This document shows positions 8,384-15,567 of a stretch of DNA of 30,516 nt, piece by piece. The stretch comes from DATJJW01 sp035491935. Lineage in GTDB: Bacteria > Pseudomonadota > Alphaproteobacteria > ATCC43930 > CGMCC-115725. The position numbers and the translations under genes were made by a program. The notes below the pieces were generated by a model. It made no database searches. It was not told the DNA's origin and saw nothing but the letters and a program-made list of their open reading frames with translations. The stretch is taken from positions 1 to 30,516 of the forward strand of contig DATJJW010000210.1 in NCBI GenBank assembly GCA_035491935.1, in the 5' to 3' direction. Numbering within the stretch: position 1 is the first letter of the stretch; each line of letters begins with the position of its first letter.

Positions 8384-8473
8384 AAAGGGCGGCGCCATCG
8401 CCCTATCTCGCGTTCGCCTGGACGTGCCTGACTGTAATAACTCATGGATAAATTGCGATCCGAGCCTCTGCAT

Positions 8474-8512
8474 GGCGACCCGTGACAGACCGGCGACCCG
8501 TGACAGACCGGC
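8474..8512. repeat. Two tandem 18-bp repeats upstream of the DRE-TIM gene
   Basis: The unit GGCGACCCGTGACAGACC occurs twice head to tail (8474-8491 and 8492-8509), with GGC starting a third copy. It lies in the 226-bp gap after the GMC gene, about 100 bases before the next start. It could be a direct-repeat binding site or a simple slippage duplication. The rest of the gap shows no other feature. Confidence 0.7.
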
Positions 8513-8609
8513 AAAAAGTGGCGCTCGGCGACAGGCTTCGGTAGAAACAAGGGAGCCGGTGGCCGCAGCCGCCGCTCGTATCCTCACGCACCTTGGGAGC
8601 CTTTGATCG

Positions 8610-9914
8610 ATGAGTTCATTCCACGAAGCCATGGCCGCCGCCCGCGCGCATCTCGCCACGGCGGAGCGCAAGATCGATTTTCTGCGCAATATCGAGCCCT
8701 TCTTCATCGATCTGTCGCTACGCGAGAACCCGGTCGGCTCGCGTGTCGGGCAGACGCTTGCCGACAAGCTGGCGATCCTGCCGCAGCTCCGGGAATTCGG
8801 CTTCCGCAACATCCTGCTCGGCACGCTCGACTATGCCCAGCCGGAGGCGCTGGAGGTCGATGACGACTTCATGATCCATCTGCGCGATCACAGCTACGAC
8901 ATGACCGGCTGCTACGCCTCCACCGATATCGGCATCGAGAGTGAAGATGGCGTGTTCACGCCCAGCCCTTCGCAGCTCAAGCTGCGCGACTACCGGGTGC
9001 CGAACACGCTGCACGAGATCTATCTCAGCGATATCGGCATGGAGGGGCAGTACACCTTCGACACGCTGCGCCGCAGCCTGCCGGCCAGCATCCAGTGGCT
9101 CATGGAGAACATCGAGGGCGAGCATGGCGGCAAGCCACGCATCCTGATCAACATCGTCGATGGCTGCGACGCCTTCGCGGAGAATCCCGACCGTACCTTC
9201 GAAATCCTGGCGCTCCTGGCCCAGCAGCCGATCGAAGGCATCAGCTTCGAGGATGACCGCGGCACCTACATGCCGTTCCAGGTCGGATCCTATGTCGCGG
9301 CGGCGCGCCAGTTCCTGCCGCCGCCCTTCAAGCTCCTGGTGCATATGCATAGCGGCGGCGGCTTCGAAAACGCCAACGTCATCGAGGCGCTGCTCAATGG
9401 CGCGGACGGCATCTGGGGCGGTCTGCCAAAGCGGGCGGCCGTCATCGGCCATGCCTCGGTGGGCGAACTGATCTCCAACCTGGTGCGCGTCGGCAACGAG
9501 AACATGGGCCAATACCAGCTCGACCGGCTGCTGCCGCTCGCGACCGGCTTCCAGATCCTTGACGAGGAACAGCAGGTGCCGGACGATCTGCCGATCCTCG
9601 GCCACAACGCCTATCGGCTGTCGCTCAGCGTCTTCCGGCAGATTCCCGACCGCTTCATGGATCTGGTGCCCGAGGCGATCGGTGGCGTTTATCGCTATCG
9701 CATCTGTCCGGTGATCAGCGATCCGCCGGTAATCGCCGGACGCCTGGCCGAGGTGACCGGACGGCCGGAGAGCGATTTCCCGGACGAGGTACTGAAGCGC
9801 ATGGTCCGGCTGATGCGCCGGGACCTGCGCGACGGGGAGCGGATCATCTATGATCGGCCGCGGGAACTGCTCGATCTCTACGAGCGCGCGCTTATGCCGA
9901 CGCAGGAGAGCTAG
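8610..9914 (+). CDS. Divergent DRE-TIM metallolyase-like (HMG-CoA lyase/isopropylmalate synthase superfamily) protein
   Basis: This 434-aa protein reads as a TIM barrel of the pyruvate-carboxyltransferase/DRE-TIM superfamily. The entry motif DLSLREN (Asp34, Arg38, Glu39), followed by VGQTLADKLAILPQL and a GF-x-NILLG strand, matches the DxTLRDGxQ start of these enzymes. The metal-binding HxH appears as LLVHMHSGGG (His245, His247) before FENANVIEALLNGAD, as in HTHNDxGxAxAN. Members catalyse metal-dependent aldol-type condensation or cleavage of 2-oxoacids or acyl-CoAs. Divergence is large, the usual Asn after HxH is Ser, and the roughly 130-residue C-terminal part is not recognised. The start has GGGAG about 11 bases upstream. 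Position at the end of the catabolic block suggests a late aldolase or lyase step, which is inference. Confidence 0.62.
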   Translation: MSSFHEAMAAARAHLATAERKIDFLRNIEPFFIDLSLRENPVGSRVGQTLADKLAILPQLREFGFRNILLGTLDYAQPEALEVDDDFMIHLRDHSYDMTGCYASTDIGIESEDGVFTPSPSQLKLRDYRVPNTLHEIYLSDIGMEGQYTFDTLRRSLPASIQWLMENIEGEHGGKPRILINIVDGCDAFAENPDRTFEILALLAQQPIEGISFEDDRGTYMPFQVGSYVAAARQFLPPPFKLLVHMHSGGGFENANVIEALLNGADGIWGGLPKRAAVIGHASVGELISNLVRVGNENMGQYQLDRLLPLATGFQILDEEQQVPDDLPILGHNAYRLSLSVFRQIPDRFMDLVPEAIGGVYRYRICPVISDPPVIAGRLAEVTGRPESDFPDEVLKRMVRLMRRDLRDGERIIYDRPRELLDLYERALMPTQES

Positions 9915-9958
9915 AGGGCAATCCGGCTGGGCGGGGTGCGCACCCGACAGGACGCGTA

Positions 9959-10063
9959 CTAGAAGCGAGACGTGTGATCGCCGGTGACTTGGCGCCTGCT
10001 GAACTTACGCCAGGCGCGCACCACCGTGATCAGCCCGATGATCATCAGGATTTGCCTTACCAT
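9959..10063 (-). CDS. Possible 34-aa single-pass membrane peptide
   Basis: A short minus-strand frame begins MVRQILMIIGLITVV, one hydrophobic helix, and continues with a strongly basic tail (RAWRKFSRRQ). A ribosome-site-like GGAG lies 8 bases before the ATG at 10063. The positive-inside pattern fits an inner-membrane microprotein with a cytoplasmic C-terminus. Nothing else supports it, and I recognise no family, so it is a candidate only. Confidence 0.3.
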   Translation of the reverse strand: MVRQILMIIGLITVVRAWRKFSRRQVTGDHTSRF

Positions 10064-10276
10064 CTCCAATACTCCGCCACTGACCATCCGAAGGGACAAG
10101 AGCCGGTGATCGATGACGGTTCCAACTGGAAGATGATCGGGCATTATCGGATACCGGGCAGGATAGTTCGCCCATGTATCTAACGATTGTATTCCCAGAG
10201 AAAGGTTCCGATGCAGTCGCGGGCGGTGGTTGAGCGGAGTGCTTTATTAAATACCGCGTCACAGTTTACGTGATCA

Positions 10277-10290
10277 TTAACATGTGTTAA
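10277..10290. promoter_or_regulatory. TTAACA-TG-TGTTAA dyad upstream of the 61-aa gene
   Basis: A 6-bp inverted repeat with a 2-base spacer lies 52 bases before the start at 10343, in locally AT-rich DNA. Its size and placement suit an operator, but no regulator is identified. A second half-like TTAA occurs at 10313-10316. Confidence 0.35.
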
Positions 10291-10342
10291 CCTCCGGCCC
10301 TGCACGTATAAGTTAAGTGTCCGCTTACCGCAGGGGTTCATC

Positions 10343-10528
10343 ATGGCTTTCAGCAATGGAATTCGCCGGCTCATCAAATTGAACCAGCAAGAGCGCCGTC
10401 TCGTGGGGAAATTCGAGCGTGCGAAAGCCGTCGGGGACTTCAAAAAGATGCTACGCGCCAGCCGCTTGCTGGTGGCGGTCCAAGATCGTGTCATCGACCT
10501 CGCCAAGCTCGATCACTTCCTCGAGTGA
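10343..10528 (+). CDS. Small basic helical hypothetical protein (61 aa)
   Basis: This 61-aa protein is not recognised. It has no signal peptide or membrane segment and looks almost wholly helical. It is rich in Arg/Lys in the first 45 residues (for example RRLIKLNQQERRLVGKFER) and ends DLAKLDHFLE, so a short coiled coil or nucleic-acid- or protein-binding helix is possible. Support for a real gene comes from a ribosome site (AGGGG, about 8 bases before the ATG), an AT-rich upstream region with a dyad at 10277-10290, and no competing frame. It stands alone, and its role is unknown. Confidence 0.5.
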   Translation: MAFSNGIRRLIKLNQQERRLVGKFERAKAVGDFKKMLRASRLLVAVQDRVIDLAKLDHFLE

Positions 10529-10688
10529 CCGGCTGTCGGCGAGGCAGATCAAAGAAGCCCTGCCCGCTGGTGACGTTCGCTCGCCTTCATCCGGTAGAAG
10601 GCCGGTGCCTGCTGCGATGGTGTGGCCTGGTTCATGGGCGACTCCCAGCCTGTGACGCCGCAAGTTATCAGCTTCGACTGCCTCCGAG

Positions 10689-10895
10689 CTACCCGCGGAG
10701 CGACATGTCCCAGATACCGAAGGCCGCGCCGAGCAGCAGTACCCAAAACATGAACACGAGATAGCTACGCCGAAGGTAGATCGGACCGACATTGTCTGGA
10801 TTCGCGCGGGTCATGAGACCCCAGACGCCGATCCAGGCGATGAAAGCACCCATTGCGGCTTTGTAGTAGTCGTGCTCGGCGTATCCCCAGATCAT
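10689..10895 (-). CDS. Small two-helix membrane protein (about 68 aa), start uncertain
   Basis: The minus-strand frame from the ATG at 10895 begins MIWGYAEHDYYK and gives two clear hydrophobic helices: AAMGAFIAWIGVWGLM and, after a polar loop (TRANPDNVGPIYLRR), SYLVFMFWVLLLGAAFGIW. This pattern is far from a random frame, so I think it is genuine. No ribosome site precedes the ATG. The frame stays open upstream to 11084 without a good start or membrane-like content, so the N-terminus may be damaged or the start unusual. I recognise no family. The neighbours (an orphan small gene and yghU) say nothing about its job. Confidence 0.45.
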   Translation of the reverse strand: MIWGYAEHDYYKAAMGAFIAWIGVWGLMTRANPDNVGPIYLRRSYLVFMFWVLLLGAAFGIWDMSLRG

Positions 10896-11164
10896 CGGGA
10901 AGAAGCCGATCCGGCGCCCGTAGCCTCGGGAATGAGAGCGATAGCGGCACCGGATACCCCCGTTTAGGTTGATTAAAAGTACGTTAACAACCGCAGCCGT
11001 CAATCTCCATATTTGTGACAATGCTCGACCTTGCGGTTTCCTCACTGCTGCGCGGTTTCCAAGGGATTCCCCGCCTCTGCACAATTGGCGGACGTCTCCT
11101 CACTTGCCCTTCGCCAGGCTGAGGACGACATGAAGGGACCAAACGAAGCCCTCGGAGTGAGAGA

Positions 11165-12043
11165 ATGAGTGAGTCAGCGGAATACGTGCCGCCCAAGGTC
11201 TGGACCTGGAGCAAGGAGAATGGCGGGCGTTTCGCCAATATCAACCGGCCGATCGCCGGCCCCACCCATGACAAGGAACTGCCGGTCGGCCGTCATCCGT
11301 TCCAGCTCTATTCCCTGGCCACGCCCAATGGCCAGAAGGTCGCCATCATGTTCGAGGAGCTGCTGGCCGCGGGCCATAAGGGCGCCGAATACGATGCCTG
11401 GCTGATCAGGATCGGCGATGGCGAACAGTTCGGCAGCGGCTTCGTCGAGGTCAATCCCAACTCCAAGATCCCGGCGCTGATGGACCGCAGCGGGCCGAAG
11501 CCGATCCGCGTCTTCGAATCCGGTGCGATATTGCTGCATCTGGCCGAGAAGTTCGGCGCCTTCCTGCCGACCGAGCCCGGCGCCCGGGCCGAATGCCTGT
11601 CCTGGCTGTTCTGGCAGATGGGCAGCGCGCCCTATATCGGCGGCGGCTTCGGCCATTTCTATGCCTATGCCCCGACCAAGATCGAATACGCCATCGACCG
11701 CTTCACCATGGAAGCCAAGCGCCAGCTCGACGTGCTGAACCGGCGCCTGAGTCAAAGCGAGTACTTGGCCGGCCACGACTACACCATCGCCGATATCGCG
11801 GTCTTCCCCTGGTATGGCGGGCTGGTCAAGAACTGGACCTATAACGGTGCCGAGTTCCTGAACGCACAGGAATACACGCATGTCCAGCGCTGGGCCGACG
11901 CCATCATCGCCCGTCCCGCCGTCAAGCGCGGCCGCATGGTCAACCGCCTGAGCGGTGAACCGTCGGAGCAATTGCACGAACGCCACGACGCCAGCGATTT
12001 CGAGACCAGGACGCAGGACAAGATCGGGCAGGCCGGCAGCTAA
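11165..12043 (+). CDS. yghU: YghU-type glutathione S-transferase / GSH-dependent disulfide oxidoreductase
   Basis: This 292-aa cytoplasmic protein matches Escherichia coli YghU almost end to end from memory: KVWTW and FANINRP near the N-terminus (Asn25, Asn27), HPFQLYSLATPNGQKV opening the thioredoxin-like domain, EYDAWLIRIGDG, EVNPNSKIPAL, then the all-helical C-terminal domain with FGHFYAYAPTKIEYA and the tail EQLHERHDASDFET. YghU binds glutathione or glutathionyl species and shows disulfide reductase and organic peroxide reductase activity. The length agrees (E. coli about 288). The start has GGAG 7 bases upstream. It is probably monocistronic or coupled to the CHAP gene 25 bases downstream. 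A housekeeping redox or detoxification role is likely. Confidence 0.95.
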   Translation: MSESAEYVPPKVWTWSKENGGRFANINRPIAGPTHDKELPVGRHPFQLYSLATPNGQKVAIMFEELLAAGHKGAEYDAWLIRIGDGEQFGSGFVEVNPNSKIPALMDRSGPKPIRVFESGAILLHLAEKFGAFLPTEPGARAECLSWLFWQMGSAPYIGGGFGHFYAYAPTKIEYAIDRFTMEAKRQLDVLNRRLSQSEYLAGHDYTIADIAVFPWYGGLVKNWTYNGAEFLNAQEYTHVQRWADAIIARPAVKRGRMVNRLSGEPSEQLHERHDASDFETRTQDKIGQAGS

Positions 12044-12068
12044 GCCGTCCGATCCCGAGGTCGAGCCG

Positions 12069-12569
12069 ATGCGGCTGCCGCGGGCACTCGCCATTCTGAT
12101 CCTGCTGCTGCCCCTGCTGCTGGACGCCTGCGCCTCCGGCCGCCTGCAATGCGCGCCCTATGCACGCGCCATCTCCGCCGTCGATCTCTATGGCGATGGC
12201 GGCGATTGGTGGCAGGAGGCGACCGGCCGCTACCGGCGCAGCCAATTGCCCATGCCGGGCGCGGTGTTGGTCTGGCGGCGGAGTTCCCGCTTGCCGGAAG
12301 GGCATGTCGCGGTCGTTTCCCGCGTCGTCTCGGCGCGCGAAATCCTGGTCGATCACGCCGATTGGGCGCCGGGCCGTATCTCGAAGGCGGCACCGGTGAT
12401 CGACGTTTCGGCCGAGAATGACTGGTCGCTGGTCCGCGTCTGGTGGCCGCCCTCGGGCCAGATGGGCATCACCCGGTATCCGACCTGGGGCTTCATCCTG
12501 CCCGTACCGGCCTCACCCGGCGCCCTGCAGGTCTCGGCACGGCCGGCCCTGCACATGAACCGGGGTTGA
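12069..12569 (+). CDS. CHAP-domain (NlpC/P60-like) exported amidase/peptidase, possible lipoprotein
   Basis: This 166-aa protein starts with a short basic segment and a Leu-rich hydrophobic core (LAILILLLPLLLDAC). The LDAC sequence is lipobox-like with an atypical Asp before the Ala. Then comes a CHAP-like catalytic core: Cys in LQCAPYARAIS, the GDGGDWW stretch typical of CHAP domains, PMPGAVLVW, and His in EGHVAVVSRVV with a following DHADW. CHAP enzymes cleave peptidoglycan peptide or amide bonds. The GAGG ribosome site 8 bases before the ATG at 12069 decides the start over upstream in-frame options inside yghU. It follows yghU by 25 bases and converges on the LysE-type gene. Confidence 0.8.
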   Translation: MRLPRALAILILLLPLLLDACASGRLQCAPYARAISAVDLYGDGGDWWQEATGRYRRSQLPMPGAVLVWRRSSRLPEGHVAVVSRVVSAREILVDHADWAPGRISKAAPVIDVSAENDWSLVRVWWPPSGQMGITRYPTWGFILPVPASPGALQVSARPALHMNRG

Positions 12570-12616
12570 ACGTTACCCGGAGAGGCCATCTCGTACCGAT
12601 CCACAGGGATCAGTCC

Positions 12617-13249
12617 CTATTGCCGCGCCAGCACCAGCCTGGCGCCGAAAGCCAGGAAGACGCAACCCGTGACGCGGTCGAGCCAGCGCATGACCCGCGG
12701 CCGGCGCAGCAGCCGGGCAAGCGGCTGGGTCGCCATGGCCAGGCAGCAGCACCAGCCGAATCCCAACCCGGCATGGATCGCGGCCAGCAGCATGGTGAAC
12801 GGCCCGGTCGCAACGCCCTGGGGCACGAATTGCGGCAGGAAGGACAGGTAGAAGACGCCGACCTTGGGATTGAGCAGGTTGGAGAACAGCCCCTTCCAGA
12901 ACCAGGTGGTGCGGCTGGACCCCTTTCCCGCTTCCATCCCCTCGGGCAGCGCCATGGCGCTGCGCGGCCTGAGCAGCATGCCAAGCCCGAGCCAGGCGAG
13001 ATAGGTTGCTCCCGCAAGCTTGACGACGCCGAAGGCCACGGCCGATTGCGCCATCAGCATGCCGAGGCCGAGAGCGACCGCCGCACCCCAGACCAGGCAC
13101 CCGCTGGCGATGCCCAGGGTCGCCAGCACGGCGCGCCGCGTGCCTTCGATAGCCGCCACCCGCAGCACCAGCGCCGTGTCCAGCCCCGGCGTCATCGCCA
13201 TCAGCAAGGCAGCGACGGTGAAGGCAACAAGAGATTGCGCGATGGTCAT
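12617..13249 (-). CDS. LysE/RhtB-family amino-acid or metabolite exporter
   Basis: This 210-aa inner-membrane protein has about six hydrophobic segments and the family features: MAMTPGLDTALVLR near the N-terminus (the usual PGP element reads PGL), a Gly-rich second helix, and FWKGLFSNLLNPKVGVFYLSFLPQF across the middle, characteristic of the LysE/RhtB superfamily. Members export amino acids or related metabolites by proton exchange. Length is normal. The start at 13249 has only a weak AGG nearby. It is convergent with the CHAP gene across a 47-bp gap and divergent from the DUF2945 remnant. Its substrate cannot be predicted. Confidence 0.92.
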   Translation of the reverse strand: MTIAQSLVAFTVAALLMAMTPGLDTALVLRVAAIEGTRRAVLATLGIASGCLVWGAAVALGLGMLMAQSAVAFGVVKLAGATYLAWLGLGMLLRPRSAMALPEGMEAGKGSSRTTWFWKGLFSNLLNPKVGVFYLSFLPQFVPQGVATGPFTMLLAAIHAGLGFGWCCCLAMATQPLARLLRRPRVMRWLDRVTGCVFLAFGARLVLARQ

Positions 13250-13251
13250 GA

Positions 13252-13434
13252 ACCTATTCTAAGCTGAGAACATCATTCGGCAACCCGGGGACCGGCACGG
13301 AGACGGTGAAGGGCGACACCGTCCACGCATCGAAAGCCGAGCCGCAATACCGCGTGCGCAGCGACAAGACCGGAGCCGAGGCAATTTACAAGCCGGAAGG
13401 CCTGACCTGGATACGCTCGGCCAAAACGAAATAA
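13252..13434 (+). pseudogene. 5'-truncated remnant of a DUF2945 (hypervirulence-associated TUDOR domain) gene
   Basis: The frame is open from just after a stop at 13249 to the TAA at 13432-13434 but has no usable start. Its last 45 or so residues contain KGDTVHASKAEPQYRVRSD, then KTGAEAIYKPEGLTW, the pattern of the DUF2945 C-terminal half (short TUDOR-like proteins of about 65-75 residues). The normal N-terminal KGDxVxW strand is missing and the middle seems shortened. It abuts the LysE-type start. I read it as a dead gene; a GTG at 13306 starting a 42-residue peptide is the only alternative. Confidence 0.6.
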
Positions 13435-13486
13435 CGGTGCCCTTCGCCCCGTTATGCGCGAGTAGCTTTTACGGAGGCGGACGGAT

Positions 13487-14197
13487 ATGCGTCTTTCGAC
13501 CCTGACCGGTCTCACGGTCTGCGCAGCGTTATTTGCGGCCCCACCGGCGCTCGCCGACAATGGCGATCCGGCCGGCACCACCTTGCTGCATCTATCGGCG
13601 GCATCCTCGGTGAATGTGACGCCCGACCAGCTGGTCGCCGATCTCGTCGCGACATCGACGGCCGCCTCGGCGGCGGCGGCCCAGCGCAAGGTCAACGCGC
13701 TGATCGCCGATGGCACCTCGACCGCCCATGGCATCAAGAATATCGATGTTCGGGCCATGGGCTATACCGTGACGCCGGCGGCCGACAGCGTGTTCAGCAA
13801 CGGCACGCCGCGCAAGCCCTCCGGCTGGACCGCGCAGCAGACGCTGGAGCTGCGCGGCACCGACGGGCCGGCACTGCTCGATCTGGTCGGCAAGCTGCAG
13901 GACAAGGGCTTCGTCACCGCCTCGCTCGACTGGCAGCTCTCGACCAAGCTGATGCGCCAGAGCCATGACCAGGCAAGCGACGCCGCCTTGAAACAGCTGA
14001 CGGCACGCGCCAAGGCGGCGGCCGATGCGCTGGGCCTGCATGTGGTCTATGCCAAGGATATCCGCCTGGACATGCCGGTCTACCAGCCGCGCCCGGTCGC
14101 GATGATGGCGATGAAGACCTCGGCCGCGCCCAGCGCCACGGCGGCACCGCAGGATGTCAGCGCCACCGTATCGGGCGATTACGTGCTGAAGCCGTAG
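13487..14197 (+). CDS. SIMPL (DUF541) domain periplasmic protein
   Basis: This 236-aa protein has a clean Sec signal peptide (hydrophobic core in the first 20 residues, ALA|DN cleavage near 23) and then a SIMPL/DUF541-type domain: LLHLSAASSVNVTPDQLVADL, an Ala-rich helix, VNALIADG, and a later helix LKQLTARAKAAADALGL followed by beta strands. SIMPL proteins are periplasmic or outer-membrane associated and of poorly defined function; E. coli YggE is linked to oxidative stress tolerance. The start has GGAG about 9 bases upstream. The C-terminal section is Pro/Ala/Met-rich. It is convergent with hemA with only 9 bases between the stops and appears to be a single-gene unit. Confidence 0.85.
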   Translation: MRLSTLTGLTVCAALFAAPPALADNGDPAGTTLLHLSAASSVNVTPDQLVADLVATSTAASAAAAQRKVNALIADGTSTAHGIKNIDVRAMGYTVTPAADSVFSNGTPRKPSGWTAQQTLELRGTDGPALLDLVGKLQDKGFVTASLDWQLSTKLMRQSHDQASDAALKQLTARAKAAADALGLHVVYAKDIRLDMPVYQPRPVAMMAMKTSAAPSATAAPQDVSATVSGDYVLKP

Positions 14198-14206
14198 ATC
14201 GACTTC

Positions 14207-15415
14207 TTAAGCCGCCTTGCGCGGGATCATCAGCTTCTGCCAGACATCGCGGAGCGCCAGCACCAGATGCTGGATGTCGGCGGCCGAGTGCTGCGGCGTC
14301 GGCGTGATGCGCAGCCGCTCGGTGCCGCGCGCCACGGTCGGGTAGTTGATCGGCTGGATATAGACGCGGTGCCGGTCGAGCAACTCGTCGGAGGCCGCCC
14401 GGCAGAGATCGGGATCGCCGACCATCACCGGCACGATATGCGTGGTCGACGGCAGCACCGGCAGCCCCTCGGCCTTGAGCCGCGCCTTGACCTCGGCGAC
14501 CACGCGGCGCTGCTCGGCGCGTTCGGCCTCGCTCGCCTTTAGATGCTGGATGCTGGCGCGGGCGGCGGCGGCCACCGCCGGCGGCATGGCGCTGGAGAAG
14601 ATGAAGCCCGGCGCGTAGAAGCGCACGACGTCGATCAGCGTGGTCGAGCCCGCGATATAGCCCCCGACACAGCCGAAAGCCTTGGCCAGGGTGCCCTGGA
14701 TGATGTCGATGCGATGCATGACGCCATCGCGCTCGGCGACGCCGCCGCCGCGCGGCCCATACATGCCGACCGCATGGACCTCGTCGAGATATGTGAGCGC
14801 GTTATGGCGTTCCGCGATGTCGCAGAACGCGGCCAACGGCCCGACATCGCCATCCATGGAATAGACGCTCTCGAAGGCGATCAGCTTCGGCCGGGCGGGA
14901 TCGTCCGCCAAGATCAACTTTTCGAGATCGGCGGTGTCGTTGTGCTTGAAGATGCGCTTCTCGGCCCCGGAATGCCGGATGCCCTCGATCATCGAATTGT
15001 GGTTGTAGGCATCGGAATAGATGATGCAGCCGGGCAGCAACTTGGCCAGCGTCGAGATCGCCGCATCATTGGCGACATAGCCGGAGGTGAAGGTAAGCGC
15101 CGCTTCCTTGCCGTGCAGATCGGCCAGCTCGCGCTCCAGCAGGATATGTTCGTGGGTGTTGCCGGAGATGTTGCGCGTGCCGCCGGCACCGGCGCCCAAC
15201 CGGTCGGCCGCATCGTGGAACGCCGCCAGCACTTGCGGATGCTGGCCCATGCCCAGATAGTCGTTCGAGCACCAGACGGTGACCTCGTCGCCGCGCACAT
15301 GGTCAAAGGCCGCAGGGAACCGGCCAGCGCGGCGCTCCAGCTGCGCGAAACGGCGGTACCGGCCTTCATCCTTCAGCGCCGCGATCCGGTCGGCGAAGAA
15401 TTGCTCGTAATCCAT
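14207..15415 (-). CDS. hemA: 5-aminolevulinate synthase
   Basis: This 402-aa PLP enzyme condenses glycine and succinyl-CoA to 5-aminolevulinate, the first step of heme synthesis in Alphaproteobacteria. The start MDYEQFFADRIAALKDEGRYR is the classic N-terminus of the family, so I use the ATG at 15415 (AAAGGGAA about 6 bases upstream) rather than the 29-residue longer frame. Landmarks are VWCSNDYLGMG at 47-57, GAGAGGTRNISG at 74-85, DEVHAVG at 211-217, and the PLP lysine Lys245 in GTLAKAFG. The C-terminal NYPTVARGTERLRITPTP is also typical. No heme-regulatory Cys-Pro motif is seen. It is divergent from the solute-binding protein gene across 152 bp, which must hold both promoters. Confidence 0.98.
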   Translation of the reverse strand: MDYEQFFADRIAALKDEGRYRRFAQLERRAGRFPAAFDHVRGDEVTVWCSNDYLGMGQHPQVLAAFHDAADRLGAGAGGTRNISGNTHEHILLERELADLHGKEAALTFTSGYVANDAAISTLAKLLPGCIIYSDAYNHNSMIEGIRHSGAEKRIFKHNDTADLEKLILADDPARPKLIAFESVYSMDGDVGPLAAFCDIAERHNALTYLDEVHAVGMYGPRGGGVAERDGVMHRIDIIQGTLAKAFGCVGGYIAGSTTLIDVVRFYAPGFIFSSAMPPAVAAAARASIQHLKASEAERAEQRRVVAEVKARLKAEGLPVLPSTTHIVPVMVGDPDLCRAASDELLDRHRVYIQPINYPTVARGTERLRITPTPQHSAADIQHLVLALRDVWQKLMIPRKAA

Positions 15416-15567
15416 GGGCGTTCCCTTTCGGTACGCTATCTTGACCATTTCGACGCTTTTGAAAAGTAACGATTCGTCGCAGGCTACCGCAACCGGCGAC
15501 ATTCATTGAGAGTCAATATTTCCAGAGCGGCTTTGGCCTTGTCATAAAAGATGTTAAGCAGGCGTCC

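Larger units (their letters stand above)
9915..10342. other. Long intergenic stretch with a 12-bp palindrome
   Basis: No substantial gene is supported here. It contains a perfect 12-bp palindrome GGGTGCGCACCC at 9934-9945, 20 bases after the DRE-TIM stop, a possible 34-aa minus-strand ORF, and an AT-richer segment from about 10230 that leads into the small gene at 10343. Confidence 0.5.

Noticed and set aside
7400..8824. Minus-strand open frame (474 aa) opposite the GMC gene
   Set aside because: Antisense shadow; GMC signatures on the plus strand are decisive.
9934..9945. GGGTGCGCACCC palindrome as a terminator
   Set aside because: It has no loop and no T-run, so it cannot form a normal terminator hairpin; noted only as a palindrome.
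12443..13267. Plus-strand open frame (274 aa) opposite the LysE gene
   Set aside because: The minus strand gives a canonical LysE/RhtB membrane protein; the plus frame is polar Gln/His/Arg-rich noise.
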